NCBI GenBank assembly: GCA_003222245.1
Contig: QHVH01000012.1
Location: 122,920 to 186,919, forward strand
Origin: Blastocatellia bacterium AA13
Lineage (GTDB): Bacteria; Acidobacteriota; Blastocatellia; UBA7656
Direction of reading: 5' to 3'
DNA: 64,000 bases
Shown in pieces: positions 25,851 to 35,650 of this stretch. A model generated the notes under the pieces. That model made no database searches and was not told the DNA's origin. It worked only from the letters and a program-made list of their open reading frames with translations. How positions within the stretch are numbered: position 1 is the stretch's first letter; each line of letters starts with the position of its first letter. Made by a program: the position numbers and the translations under genes.

Positions 25851-26816
25851 CTAGCTATTTTTAATACGCCATTCCCAATCGGATCGCAGAATCTCGGAGA
25901 GTTCGGAATAACGCGGCGACCATCCCAAAAGCTCCCGCGCTTTTGTTGCGTCGGCTATTAAGATTGAAGGATCGCCGCACCGCGCGGGCTGAGAACGGAC
26001 CGGGATCGGTCTTTCCGTGATCGCTCTGGCGGTTTCAATTACCTCGAGAACTGAATAGCCGTTCCCGTTTCCAAGATTGATAGACTGAGAGCAACCGCCT
26101 TCGCTCAGGTATCGCAAGGAGAGCAAGTGTGCGGCTGCGAGATCGGCTACGTGAACGTAGTCGCGTACAGGTGTGCCGTCGGGAGTCGGATAATCATTTC
26201 CGAAGATGTCGACCGCCGCTGTCGAACCGATGGCGGCGGAGAGTACGTTTGGAATCAGGTGGGTCTCAGGTTGATGACGCTCGCCGTGTTGCTCGGTCGC
26301 GCCTGCCGCGTTGAAGTAGCGGAGCGCCACAAATCTCAGGCTGTGCGCCTTGTCATAACCTTCCAGCATTCGCTCCATGAAAAGCTTTGACCAGCCGTAG
26401 GGATTAACAGGCTGTTGAGGATGTTGCTCCGAAATGGGAATCTCCCGCGGTTCTCCGTAAACGGCGCAGGTCGAAGAAAACACGATCTGCCTGACTCCAG
26501 CGCCGAGAAGCGCGCGCAGCAGAGCGCTGCCTTGCTCGACATTGTTCTCGAAGTAGCGCGAAGGCTCCGAGACTGATTCCCCGACGTACGCCAGCGCCGC
26601 GAAGTGAATACACGCATCGATCGAATGCGCGCGCGTGATTCGCGCGACCAGCTCGATATCACCGATGTTCCCGCGATAAAAGGGAACCGACGAGGGTACG
26701 GCCTCACGGTGTCCTCGAAATAGATTGTCGAGCACCACTACTTCTTCGCCGGCTTCGAGAAGGCGTTCAACTGTAACGCTGCCTATGTAACCCGCGCCTC
26801 CGGTGACAAGAATCAT
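25851..26816 (-). CDS. galE: UDP-glucose 4-epimerase
   Basis: 321 residues of the extended SDR family. It has the NAD-binding [13 protein letters not shown], then [11 protein letters not shown] with the catalytic Ser/Thr, and YGWSKLFME with the catalytic Tyr-xxx-Lys. The segment [12 protein letters not shown] is the GalE substrate loop. It interconverts UDP-glucose and UDP-galactose in the cytoplasm, feeding LPS and other glycans. It lies 22 bases downstream of the inositol-phosphatase-family gene on the same strand, so an operon is likely. Confidence 0.93.
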   Translation of the reverse strand: MILVTGGAGYIGSVTVERLLEAGEEVVVLDNLFRGHREAVPSSVPFYRGNIGDIELVARITRAHSIDACIHFAALAYVGESVSEPSRYFENNVEQGSALLRALLGAGVRQIVFSSTCAVYGEPREIPISEQHPQQPVNPYGWSKLFMERMLEGYDKAHSLRFVALRYFNAAGATEQHGERHQPETHLIPNVLSAAIGSTAAVDIFGNDYPTPDGTPVRDYVHVADLAAAHLLSLRYLSEGGCSQSINLGNGNGYSVLEVIETARAITERPIPVRSQPARCGDPSILIADATKARELLGWSPRYSELSEILRSDWEWRIKNS

Positions 26817-26838
26817 TGATGATTTCCTTATGACGTGC

Positions 26839-27894
26839 TTAGTCTGGTTCGCTGCCGCTCGCTTCCGTGCTCAGCAAGCCTCGCCGCGCGAGCGCGCGCC
26901 GCAGCAGAGGCTCGATTTCATCGCGAATGTGGCTGTTCGCATAGCCGACCCACGCGACATCGGTGTCGAGATCGAGCGGCGCCGCTAGTCTTTCACCACG
27001 AACACCGGTTATCAAGACCCCCATTTCTCGAGCGATCAATTCGGTACATAGATCGTAAGGATGGCCGCATATTCCCAGGGCGGAGCCGCGGCGCTTTAAC
27101 AACGGCTCCATAATCGGGCGCAAATCGGCGATGAACCGGTCGTGTCCCGCCATGAGCTCATAAAGCTGTCCCGCGGTCGATAGGTACTGATCTTCAAAAC
27201 ACTGCGCTTTTCCGGGCTCGATCTCGCCAAGCGCTTCGCGGGCAATCTCGTCGTCTATAGCGGCGAGTTCGTCTCTCGCGCCTGGGGAAAATCGCGCGAT
27301 AGATGAGAAGCCATGTCTGATGCTCTTGGCGTTCGATGGCGTCAAGCGTATTGGTTGGCGTCGGCCTGTCAAGCGGTTGAATCGCTCGGCGTGAGCGCCC
27401 TGGCCGCGGGCGGCCCAAAGCGAGTCGCTCAGGTGCTGTTTAACCAGGGGAATTTCTGTCTGAACCGCTAACTCAATGTCGGTGAGGTTCGTGTCATTCC
27501 CGCGATTCGGGGCCGCTCCGGTCAAAATCCATCCGCTGCGCTTCTGATACATCAACTCGCGCGTACCGTCTATCGGGTCCACGATGAACCTCCAGGCTGC
27601 CTGGGCTTCATCGGTCCCGCGCGGTAAGACTACCGGGCTTCGACTCAGTCCTTCCGCGATGAGCACCAAAGGAGTGATAGGGGCTATCTCATCTTCGAAA
27701 AGATCGACCAGCGACTGCTCGGCTGCGCGGTCTATTGCGTAGATCGTGTCTCCCTCGGAGGCGTCGTCATCGACAGCGGAGAGATCTTCGATTGCGGCAC
27801 GTTCGCAGGCGGCGACTACGGAATCTCGAACCTGTTCGTGTATCCGCCGCAATGGCGCGAGCAATTCGTTTGAGTGAAGTTTTGTATGATTCAA
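26839..27894 (-). CDS. Inositol monophosphatase family protein
   Basis: 351 residues, longer than the usual 260-290. The metal motif DPIDGTREL (residues 106-114) is intact. The second motif appears as [20 protein letters not shown], where the usual WDxAAG is altered but the metal-binding Asp is kept. The first-site Glu appears as IAEGLS. Candidate substrates are inositol phosphate, fructose-1,6-bisphosphate or PAP; the variant second motif leaves this open. It shares an operon with galE, suggesting a sugar-phosphate role. Confidence 0.82.
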   Translation of the reverse strand: MNHTKLHSNELLAPLRRIHEQVRDSVVAACERAAIEDLSAVDDDASEGDTIYAIDRAAEQSLVDLFEDEIAPITPLVLIAEGLSRSPVVLPRGTDEAQAAWRFIVDPIDGTRELMYQKRSGWILTGAAPNRGNDTNLTDIELAVQTEIPLVKQHLSDSLWAARGQGAHAERFNRLTGRRQPIRLTPSNAKSIRHGFSSIARFSPGARDELAAIDDEIAREALGEIEPGKAQCFEDQYLSTAGQLYELMAGHDRFIADLRPIMEPLLKRRGSALGICGHPYDLCTELIAREMGVLITGVRGERLAAPLDLDTDVAWVGYANSHIRDEIEPLLRRALARRGLLSTEASGSEPD

Positions 27895-27998
27895 AATTGA
27901 CCAGGTTGTGGCAAATATCAGTGTAGGCTTCCGGCCCTCGCTGCTCTATCCGGTACCACCAAGTTGGGTCTAAAGATCGAGAGGGGCGGCGCGAAGGC

Positions 27999-28034
27999 CC
28001 GCCGCCACGCTGATTCTAAAGCATGCCGTCAGGC
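27999..28034 (+). repeat. Dispersed short repeat, copy 1
   Basis: GCTGATTCTAA (28009-28019), seven variable bases, CGTCAGGC (28027-28034), preceded by CCGCCGCC. The same two blocks in the same order, also preceded by CCGCCG, occur at 51124-51150. It is non-coding, about 90 bases before the first Uma2 gene. Confidence 0.45.
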
Positions 28035-28125
28035 CCAATGAAGTAATTATTCTAGAAATCAGCATACATAAAAGTAATCGTGTTAGAATTCCACCACCTG
28101 AATCCGGCGGCTAAGGGAATACTCT

Positions 28126-28755
28126 ATGAGTCTCGCGCAATCGCAACTCCATTCCTCGATCGACGAATACTTACAGCGTGAGCGTGAAGCCGCTGAGCGC
28201 CACGAATGGCTGGACGGCCTTATCTACGCGATGGCCGGCGAAAGCGCTCAACATAGTCTGATCTGCGCCAACATTACAATAGCGCTGGGGATGCGGCTGA
28301 GAGGAACACAGTGCGCCGTCTATTCGCCGAATATGAAAGTCTACTCGGGACGGGTCGACTCGCGCAGCGGCTTGTTTTCCTACCCTGATTGTTTGGTTGT
28401 GTGTGGACCGGCGCAGTTCCACGACGAGCACCGAGACGTGTTGATAAATCCGAGAGTGATAATTGAAGTACTGTCGCCGTCGACTGAAAGATACGACAGG
28501 GGTAAGAAGTTCATGCGCTATCAACAGAATCAGTCCCTGACCGACTACGTCCTGATCGCGCAGACTTATCCGAGCATCGAGCACTACTCCCGGCAAGCGG
28601 ACGGCCGGTGGCTGTATGAGATAACAAACAAGATGGATTCAAAGGTCTTGCTGGGGTCAATAGAGTGCGAGGCTCCGCTTGCGGAGGTTTACGATCGTAT
28701 CGAATTTACCGACACAGATAAAGACGAACCTCTTCTTATTACGGAGTATGATTAA
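28126..28755 (+). CDS. Uma2 family endonuclease-like protein, copy 1
   Basis: 209 residues of the Uma2 (DUF820) family, a PD-(D/E)xK nuclease fold abundant in cyanobacteria and in some Acidobacteriota and often multicopy. The candidate active site is spread over YPDCLVV (Asp), PRVIIEVLSPST (Glu) and YDRGKKFMRY (Lys). The role in cells is unsettled. It is a tandem near-copy of the next gene; the two proteins are the same over most of their length, apart from residues about 47-64 and the tail. AAGGGAA lies upstream of the ATG. Confidence 0.88.
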   Translation: MSLAQSQLHSSIDEYLQREREAAERHEWLDGLIYAMAGESAQHSLICANITIALGMRLRGTQCAVYSPNMKVYSGRVDSRSGLFSYPDCLVVCGPAQFHDEHRDVLINPRVIIEVLSPSTERYDRGKKFMRYQQNQSLTDYVLIAQTYPSIEHYSRQADGRWLYEITNKMDSKVLLGSIECEAPLAEVYDRIEFTDTDKDEPLLITEYD

Positions 28756-28812
28756 GAAGGCGGCTCACGAAGGAATGCAAAGTCTGGCTGACCGCTTTGA
28801 AGGGAAAGCGCT

Positions 28813-29445
28813 ATGAGTCTCGCACAATCGCAACTTCATTCCTCGATCGACGAATACTTAAAGCACGAGCGCGAGGCAGCCGAGCGCCACGAATGGCTGG
28901 ACGGCCTGATCTACGCGATGGCCGGCGAAAGCGCTCAACATAGTCTGATCAGTTCAAATGTAAACGCTCTTCTTAATATACAACTGAGAGGCAAGCCCTG
29001 TGCGACCTATTCGCCGAATATGAAAGTCTACTCGGGGCGGGTTGAGTCGCGCAGCGGCTTGTTTTCCTACCCTGACTGTTTGGTTGTGTGTGGACCGGCG
29101 CAGTTCCACGACGAGCACCGAGACGTGTTGATAAATCCGAGAGTGATAATCGAAGTTCTGTCGCCGTCGACCGAAAGATACGACAGGGGTAAGAAGTTCA
29201 TGCGCTATCAACAGAATCAGTCCCTGACCGACTACGTCCTGATAGCGCAGACTTATCCGAGCATCGAGCATTACTCCCGGCAAGCGGACGGCCGGTGGCT
29301 GTATGAGATAACAAATAAGATGGATTCAAAGGTCTTGCTGGGGTCAATAGAGTGCGAGGCGCCGCTTGCGGAGGTCTACGATCGTATCGAATTTACCGAA
29401 ACAGATGAAGACGAACTGTTTCTCTTTACTGAGCAGGGGTCGTGA
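28813..29445 (+). CDS. Uma2 family endonuclease-like protein, copy 2
   Basis: 210 residues, 57 bases after copy 1. Residues 1-46 and 66-195 match copy 1 almost exactly, including the catalytic blocks YPDCLVV, IIEVLSPST and DRGKKFM. Residues 47-64 differ sharply (SSNVNALLNIQLRGKPCA against CANITIALGMRLRGTQCA), as do the last 15. It is convergent with the RND pump gene. The mosaic pattern points to recent duplication followed by patchy change or gene conversion. Confidence 0.88.
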   Translation: MSLAQSQLHSSIDEYLKHEREAAERHEWLDGLIYAMAGESAQHSLISSNVNALLNIQLRGKPCATYSPNMKVYSGRVESRSGLFSYPDCLVVCGPAQFHDEHRDVLINPRVIIEVLSPSTERYDRGKKFMRYQQNQSLTDYVLIAQTYPSIEHYSRQADGRWLYEITNKMDSKVLLGSIECEAPLAEVYDRIEFTETDEDELFLFTEQGS

Positions 29446-29533
29446 AAGAGCACCGCTGCGAGCGATACTCCGATATTTGATTCTTCAGACCAGTTCAAAG
29501 GTCGACTTAAGCGCATCTTCGAAAGCACGTGAG

Positions 29534-32500
29534 TCAGTGTCCGCGATGTAAGCTCGCATATACCACCGGCGTTACCACCAACGATAACAAGAGCGCGACC
29601 GCCAGGCCGCCGATAACTGCGATTGCGAGCGGCTGCAACATCGCCGCTCCGGAACCGATCGCCAGCGCGAGAGGCAGCATTCCGAGCATCGCCGCCAGCG
29701 ACGTCATCAGCACCGGCCGGAATCGACGGCGTCCCGATCGAAGCAAGGCCTCTCTCAACGTGTCGCCCGCGGTCAGGTGTTCTTCAACCGCGTCGAGCAT
29801 GAGTATTCCGTTCTTTGCGACGATGCCAATGACCATGATCATTCCCATCTGCGAGACGACATTCAACGTCGTGCCGGTTATCAGCAGGGCCGTCAGAACG
29901 CCGCTCAGGGCAAGCACCGCTCCGGTCATTATTGCGATCGGATGTGAAAACGATCGGAACTCTATCAGCAAGGTCACAAAGACGAGAGCTATTGCCAGAC
30001 CCAGCGACAAGGTCAACTCGCGAAAGCTCGATTGTTGCTCGCGATACTGGCCGCCGTATTCGACCGTCATTCCCGGAGGAAGTTTTACCTCTTTGGCCAG
30101 CTTGGCCTTGATCGCATCTATCGCGCTGCCGAGATCGATGCCGGAGAGCCGAGCGGTTACCGCGACCGTGTTGCGAAGCCCGTCTCTGGCGATCTCAGCC
30201 TGCCCCTTGTCGTATTCCACATCGGCAACCTGGTCGAGCCGAAAGAGCGCGTTCTTTGAAGGGGATTTGATTTGAAGCGCCTTCAGAGTCTCAAGCGAAG
30301 CCTTTACGGTCGGAGGCAGCAGCACTCGAACATTGATGACTCGATCACGCTGGATGATGGATGAAGTAGCCTCGCCGGTCATCGCCGTTTCTACCGTCTT
30401 AGCAATGTCGCTGGCGGTCACTCCGAGTTGCGCCGCGCGCTGTGGGTCGATCCTGAACGTTATGGCGGGCCCGCTCACGACGACCCCTTCGAAGGAATCG
30501 ACCACGCCGGGAAGCTTTTCGATGAGGTCATGGATCTCGACGGCTTTCTGATGAAGCGCGGCGGTGTCTTCGCTGAAGAGCTTGATCTCGATCGGTTCGG
30601 GTGAGCTGGTGAGATCGCCGATTAAATCTCCGAGAATTCCGGGAAACTCAACTCTGCTGAGACTCGGTTCGGTCGACGCGATTTCTTTCCGGAGATCGTC
30701 TTTCACTTCTTCGGTCGAGTGACTGCGTTTTGGTTTGAGCTTTACCAGAAAGTCGCCCGTGTTTGGCTCCGTGATTGAAAGACCCAGTTGAAGACCGGTC
30801 CGGCGAGAATAGCTTTCCACTTCCGGACGCTCTTTCAACATCTGTTCGACGTGCTTCAGGATTCTGTCGGTTTCGGTCAACGAGGTTCCGGCGGGAGTGA
30901 AATAATCCAGCACGAATGCTCCCTCGTCGAACTCGGGAAGGAAGTCCTGCCCGAGCGATTTGTAGACGAAATACGATCCGACGAGAACGGCAAGACAGAC
31001 GACGACGACGATAATACGGTTATCGAGCGCTTTCCCAAGCACCCATTCATATCGCCCGACGACAGAGCCGAGAATGCGGCCGTGCTCGGCTTCGCTCGAA
31101 TCCGCCTTGCTTTCAACAGGAGGCTGCTTATCCGCGTCGCTTCCGCCTTTGGAGCTTGTCCGTCGAGGCTTCACAAGGAACTGCGCGAGCACCGGTGTGA
31201 ACGAGAGCGCAAGAACGAGAGAAGTCAACAGGGCTACGGCCATCGTCAGTGCGAGCGATCTAAAGAATACCCCGGTTACTCCGGTGAGCAGAGCGAGCGG
31301 CAGGAAAACGACGACCGGTGTAATCGTGGAGCCGACGATCGGGACCGCGATTTCGGAAACAGCGGCCTGCACGGCTTCGCGTCGAGACTGGCCTTGCGCG
31401 ATGTGCGTGTAGATATTTTCGACTACGACGATAGCGTCGTCGATGACCAGACCGATCGCGGCCGCGACGCCTCCGAGAGTCATCAGATCGAAGCCGAGCC
31501 CGGCAAGCCACATAGCAAGAAACGTCGTGAGCACGGTCACCGGTATCACGAGAGCGGCCACGAGAGTCGTTCCCCAATTTCTCAGAAACCCGAACAGGAT
31601 TGCGACCGAAAGAATGAGTCCTATAAGAATCGAATCGCGCACCGAGTTGATCGACTCCCGAACCAGCAGGGATTGATCGTAGAACGGCCGGATCTTTACA
31701 TCTTTGGGAATCTGGCTGTTCATCGCCGCGAGCTCGGACTTGACCTCATCCACGACGGTGACGGTATTCGCGTCGGGCTGCCGCGTTATGTTTATGAGCA
31801 CGGCCGGATGTCCATCGGCGGTGACAATAGTGTAGTTCGGCGCGATGCCTTCGCCGACCTGAGCTACGTCTGAAACGGCGACGGGTGCATTGTTCACGGT
31901 AGCGACGACAATTGACTTCAGTTGTTCGGGTCCCTTGGCCTGGCCGCTGACGAGCGTCAGCTCGAGCTGATGATTTTCTTCGAGCAGTCCGGGTGAGTCG
32001 ATGATGTTGGCGTTGCGAACCGCGTCGGTGACCTGCTGGAGCGACACGCCTCTGGAGTTGAGCCGTCCGGGGTCTACGGTTATGTGATACTCGCGCGTTT
32101 GACCTCCGGCAACCGCGACGCCCGCGACTCCCGGCAGCCGGGCAAGCCTGGGGCGAACCGTATAGGCGGCAAGCTCGCGCAAGCTGGCGGGATCTCGCTC
32201 ATCCGATGTGATGCTGTAACCGGCTACGGGAAAGACGGCGAAGGTCAGTCGATCGACGCGGCGAATCGCAGCGCTGGGCGGCAGACTCGATGTCAGTTGC
32301 GAGAGCCGCGCCTGGACCAGTTGCAGAGATTGAATTATATCGACGTTCCAATCGAAGAAGAGGTTTATATCGGTTCCGCCGCGTTGCGTGGTTGAGCGGA
32401 TTCGATTGATGCCGGGAATGCCGTTCATAGCTTCTTCGATCGGACGAGTGACCGAAACAAGCGTCTGAGAGGCGGGCACGACTCCGTTGTCGATGATGAT

Positions 32501-32638
32501 GACTATGCGAGGGAAGTTGGTTTCGGGAAAGATCGAGATGGGGAGACGAAACGCTGCATATACTCCAGCCGCGCATAGAAGACCTACAAGAACGATCACT
32601 GCACGCGATTGATTCGACACAACGCGCGCGAGACTCAC
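29534..32638 (-). CDS. RND efflux pump permease
   Basis: A 1034-residue inner-membrane proton-driven transporter with the duplicated RND plan of 12 helices and two large periplasmic loops. The helix-4 motif GLVIDDAIVVVENIY carries the paired Asp residues of the proton relay, as in HAE-type drug pumps rather than the classic CusA form. Its GTG start overlaps the TGA of the adaptor gene (GTGA). It is last in a five-gene operon with its own two-component system. The substrate (drug, lipid or metal) is not readable from the sequence. Confidence 0.94.
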   Translation of the reverse strand: MSLARVVSNQSRAVIVLVGLLCAAGVYAAFRLPISIFPETNFPRIVIIIDNGVVPASQTLVSVTRPIEEAMNGIPGINRIRSTTQRGGTDINLFFDWNVDIIQSLQLVQARLSQLTSSLPPSAAIRRVDRLTFAVFPVAGYSITSDERDPASLRELAAYTVRPRLARLPGVAGVAVAGGQTREYHITVDPGRLNSRGVSLQQVTDAVRNANIIDSPGLLEENHQLELTLVSGQAKGPEQLKSIVVATVNNAPVAVSDVAQVGEGIAPNYTIVTADGHPAVLINITRQPDANTVTVVDEVKSELAAMNSQIPKDVKIRPFYDQSLLVRESINSVRDSILIGLILSVAILFGFLRNWGTTLVAALVIPVTVLTTFLAMWLAGLGFDLMTLGGVAAAIGLVIDDAIVVVENIYTHIAQGQSRREAVQAAVSEIAVPIVGSTITPVVVFLPLALLTGVTGVFFRSLALTMAVALLTSLVLALSFTPVLAQFLVKPRRTSSKGGSDADKQPPVESKADSSEAEHGRILGSVVGRYEWVLGKALDNRIIVVVVCLAVLVGSYFVYKSLGQDFLPEFDEGAFVLDYFTPAGTSLTETDRILKHVEQMLKERPEVESYSRRTGLQLGLSITEPNTGDFLVKLKPKRSHSTEEVKDDLRKEIASTEPSLSRVEFPGILGDLIGDLTSSPEPIEIKLFSEDTAALHQKAVEIHDLIEKLPGVVDSFEGVVVSGPAITFRIDPQRAAQLGVTASDIAKTVETAMTGEATSSIIQRDRVINVRVLLPPTVKASLETLKALQIKSPSKNALFRLDQVADVEYDKGQAEIARDGLRNTVAVTARLSGIDLGSAIDAIKAKLAKEVKLPPGMTVEYGGQYREQQSSFRELTLSLGLAIALVFVTLLIEFRSFSHPIAIMTGAVLALSGVLTALLITGTTLNVVSQMGMIMVIGIVAKNGILMLDAVEEHLTAGDTLREALLRSGRRRFRPVLMTSLAAMLGMLPLALAIGSGAAMLQPLAIAVIGGLAVALLLSLVVTPVVYASLHRGH

Positions 32639-34092
32639 TGTTCCTCCTCTTTATTGCCTTTCTGGTTCCCGTTTTTGCCCTCATCGGCCGCATCAGGTTG
32701 ATCTTTCGAATCGCCTTTTCCATTCTTGCCGCCGTGCTCTTCTTCTTCACCCTGGCTGATCTCGACTTTGGCTCCGTCGGGCAAGGCATAGTTGCCTTCG
32801 ATGACTACGGTATCGCCTTCTTTAAGGCCGGAGACTATTTGCGTGCGATTGCCGGAGCGGAGACCCACGGTGACCTTCGTCTCATGCGCGATGGATTGTT
32901 CATCGACTGCCATAACCTTTCCTTCATCGGCGTTCGTGGCTTCGAGAACTACCGCCGGCGCGGGTACGATCAGGGCGTCGTTGATCGTTCCGGCCGATAC
33001 AACTACTCGCGCGGATGCATCGGCTCTAAGCTTGCCGGTTTCATTCTGGAGATTGACCCAGATTTCCACCGTCCGGCTCTGCGTATCGGTGGAGCGGCTA
33101 ATGAGCGAAACCTGTCCGCTGAGATGCTCGCCGGGAAGATCCTGTGGATAGATCGCGACTGGATCGCCGAGTTTCAACTGGCTGGCGACTGAATCCGCGA
33201 AAGGCGCTTTCACAATCACCTCGCTTACATTGGCAATCGTGAAGAGCTTGCCTCCGGCCGCCGCGAATTCTCCCTGATATTGAAACTGTTCGGTGATGAT
33301 TCCGGAGAATGGCGCGCGAACTGTCGCATAGCTCAACTGGGTGTCGAGCGCGGACAATCGGTCCCGAGCCTGTTTGACTCGCGCTTCGGCAAGAAGCCTG
33401 TTGTTGGGGTGAGCGGCGGTTTGATGCAGCCGGACCGCGGTTTCTACCGCTCGAAGATCGTTCTCGGCCGTGGTAACAGCCAGTTGAGAGGCATCCAGAT
33501 CTTTTCGCGAAATGCCGCCTTGATCGAAAAGAGCTTTGCGGCGGTCGTAAATCGAGCGAGTGTTCGCAAGGTTGGCTTGAGCATCGCGAAGCAATTTCTC
33601 ATCCTGGGCCGCTGCTTCCGGAATCGAACTGCCGGTCACGAGCCGTTCATTTGCCTGGGCTTCTTCGAGCGCGGCGGCGGCTTCGGCGCGCTGGGCTTGA
33701 AGGTCACGCGATTCAAAAGCGACGATCTCGTCGCCCGCCTTCACCTGCTTGTTCCTGAGCAAAGGCATCTGTTTGATCTGAGCGTTGATTTTGGAGCTGA
33801 CTACGGCGGTTTCCCTTGGAATAACGGTTCCAAGCGCGCTGACTTCGGAGGAGATTGAACCGCGCTCGACTTTCGCGACTCGAACGCTCACGACGACTGC
33901 CTCCGTTTCCTCGGTTCCAGGCTTCTTTTTGCGGATCACAAGCAACAAGGCGACAATCAGCAGTAACAGGACGATCGCGCCGAAGACCAACCACGTGCGC
34001 CGCCTGCTGGACGATGCCGCCTCTTCTGTGTGGACAAATAGAGCGCGTGATCCGCCGCTCTCGGTTTGATTTTTGGTCGGGTCTTCTTTCAT
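32635..34092 (-). CDS. RND efflux periplasmic adaptor (membrane fusion protein)
   Basis: 485 residues from the ATG at 34090-34092 (MKEDPTKNQ); the frame runs on upstream inside the TolC gene and that part is discarded. A cytoplasmic N-terminus of about 35 residues, one helix (TWLVFGAIVLLLLIVALLLVI), then lipoyl and barrel domains with a long alpha hairpin (SRDLQAQRAEAAAALEEAQ and LLAEARVKQARDRLSALDTQ) and APFSGIITE, typical of HlyD/AcrA adaptors. The tail is a low-complexity Gly/Lys/Glu-rich extension. The start overlaps the TolC stop (ATGA). Confidence 0.93.
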   Translation of the reverse strand: MKEDPTKNQTESGGSRALFVHTEEAASSSRRRTWLVFGAIVLLLLIVALLLVIRKKKPGTEETEAVVVSVRVAKVERGSISSEVSALGTVIPRETAVVSSKINAQIKQMPLLRNKQVKAGDEIVAFESRDLQAQRAEAAAALEEAQANERLVTGSSIPEAAAQDEKLLRDAQANLANTRSIYDRRKALFDQGGISRKDLDASQLAVTTAENDLRAVETAVRLHQTAAHPNNRLLAEARVKQARDRLSALDTQLSYATVRAPFSGIITEQFQYQGEFAAAGGKLFTIANVSEVIVKAPFADSVASQLKLGDPVAIYPQDLPGEHLSGQVSLISRSTDTQSRTVEIWVNLQNETGKLRADASARVVVSAGTINDALIVPAPAVVLEATNADEGKVMAVDEQSIAHETKVTVGLRSGNRTQIVSGLKEGDTVVIEGNYALPDGAKVEISQGEEEEHGGKNGKGDSKDQPDAADEGKNGNQKGNKEEEQ

Positions 34093-35543
34093 TGTCCCGC
34101 TGCCTGAGCCAGTCGAGTTCGAGCTACTTGATAATCGAAGAGGGCTTGAAACAGAGCCGCTCTCTGTGTTGCCAGTACCGTCTGAGCGTCCGTCACTTCG
34201 AGGATCGGCGCTTCGCCCGCGCGATAGCGCGCGATTGAAGTTCCAACATTGCGTTCGGCCTGAATCACGCTGGCGGAAGTGATTCGAACACGCGCGGCCG
34301 CGGAAAGAGCCTGAACTCTTGCTGAGTAGAACTGCTGAGCGAAGGTTCGTTGAGCGAGCGATTTCTGCGACGCCGCGTTCTGCGATCGCAGTTGAGCTTG
34401 TCGTTCGCGGCTGCGGCTGGCGCCCCAATCAAAGATCGGAATCGTTATGGTAACGCCCGCGAGAACGCCCGTATGCATTCGCAGCGGCGAAGGCTTTAGC
34501 GAATCCGTGTCAAAGCCTCCATTAACGAAATAGGAAACCTGCGGCAAACGCTCGGCGCGCGCTATCCTAGCTTCTTGTTCGGCTGCTCGTCGTTCAGCCT
34601 CCAATTGAGCCAGTTCCGGTCTGCGAGAAATTGCCGTTGATGTGAAGCGATCGAGTTCCGTGGTGTCAGGTAGAGTAATGCTCAATTCGTTGACGGCAAT
34701 TGGGGCCGCGAAGTCGTATCCCACCAGTGCCCGCAGTCCATCCGCGGCGACGCTCTCGTTCGCTTTTGCCTGTTCCATCTCATCGCGCCTGCCGGCTGTT
34801 TGTAGTTGAGCGCGGTTGAGGTCGATCTCGGCGACTTCTCCGGCGTTCTTCAAGAGTGTGGTGATACGTTCGAACTCTTCGGCGGCGGCCAAAGTCAATT
34901 CCGCTGAACGGCGTTTGGCTGCAGCAAGCGCGAGTCCGTAGTAAGCCTCGTTGACTGCTTGAATGAGCGCCCGCCGCGCGACCTCGGTTCCGGCGTGCGC
35001 GGCTTCAAGCAGTGCGCCGTTGCGCCTGAGTGTAGCCCTCAATCGTCCGGCAAGATCGAGGTCGCCGGTGACGCCTGCCAGAGCCTCGTATTCAGTGACA
35101 GCGTTCGCCGCGATGAAGCTGAATCGCTCGGTGGAATCCGCTGATCGCGATCCTGGAACCGGAGAATTGTAGATGCCATTCAATGTGCTGACTACGCGGG
35201 GAAGGAAAGCAACTCGGGCTTGCTTGAGGTCTTCGGCGGCGATTGATTCGGCGAACCGCGCTTGCTGAAAGGTTGACGCCAGCGCGACAGCCAGATTCAC
35301 GGCGTCTTCGATTGAAAGCGGGCCCGAGGGTTTGGGCGTCTGGGTGTTGGATTCCTGAATAGCCGAATCAGGCAATGAGACTCGATTATCCGCCGCAGCC
35401 TGCGTTTCCTTCGCAGGCTCCGTAGCACCCGAGCTTTGTGCTAGCGCATTGAAGCAACAAGAAAGAACTGAACATACGGCTAGCGCAAGGAATCGAAGAG
35501 AATAGGTGTGTGGGGATGATTCGGCCCTTTGAGTGAATGTCAT
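34089..35543 (-). CDS. TolC-family outer membrane efflux protein
   Basis: 484 residues from the ATG at 35541-35543 (MTFTQ), which gives a signal peptide ending near NALAQ; the frame opens earlier, at 35633. It has the internally duplicated TolC pattern of long helices: LSIEDAVNLAVALASTFQQARFAE near the N-terminus and RPELAQLEAERRAAEQEARIARAE in the second half. It forms the outer-membrane channel of the pump encoded downstream. It follows the sensor kinase by about 107 bases. Confidence 0.92.
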   Translation of the reverse strand: MTFTQRAESSPHTYSLRFLALAVCSVLSCCFNALAQSSGATEPAKETQAAADNRVSLPDSAIQESNTQTPKPSGPLSIEDAVNLAVALASTFQQARFAESIAAEDLKQARVAFLPRVVSTLNGIYNSPVPGSRSADSTERFSFIAANAVTEYEALAGVTGDLDLAGRLRATLRRNGALLEAAHAGTEVARRALIQAVNEAYYGLALAAAKRRSAELTLAAAEEFERITTLLKNAGEVAEIDLNRAQLQTAGRRDEMEQAKANESVAADGLRALVGYDFAAPIAVNELSITLPDTTELDRFTSTAISRRPELAQLEAERRAAEQEARIARAERLPQVSYFVNGGFDTDSLKPSPLRMHTGVLAGVTITIPIFDWGASRSRERQAQLRSQNAASQKSLAQRTFAQQFYSARVQALSAAARVRITSASVIQAERNVGTSIARYRAGEAPILEVTDAQTVLATQRAALFQALFDYQVARTRLAQAAGQ

Positions 35544-35650
35544 AAGCCGACTGAATTCGCCGCGTTGATAAATACCGATTCTATGAACTAAAGATGAATA
35601 GAACATGAACCCGGCGTTCGACGAAGCGTCCATTTTCGCCTCGAATGTAA

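Noticed and set aside
30788..31873. 361-residue plus-strand open frame
   Set aside because: It is antisense to the RND pump gene, whose protein is strongly conserved; the frame's product is rich in Arg, Asp and Glu with no recognisable domain.
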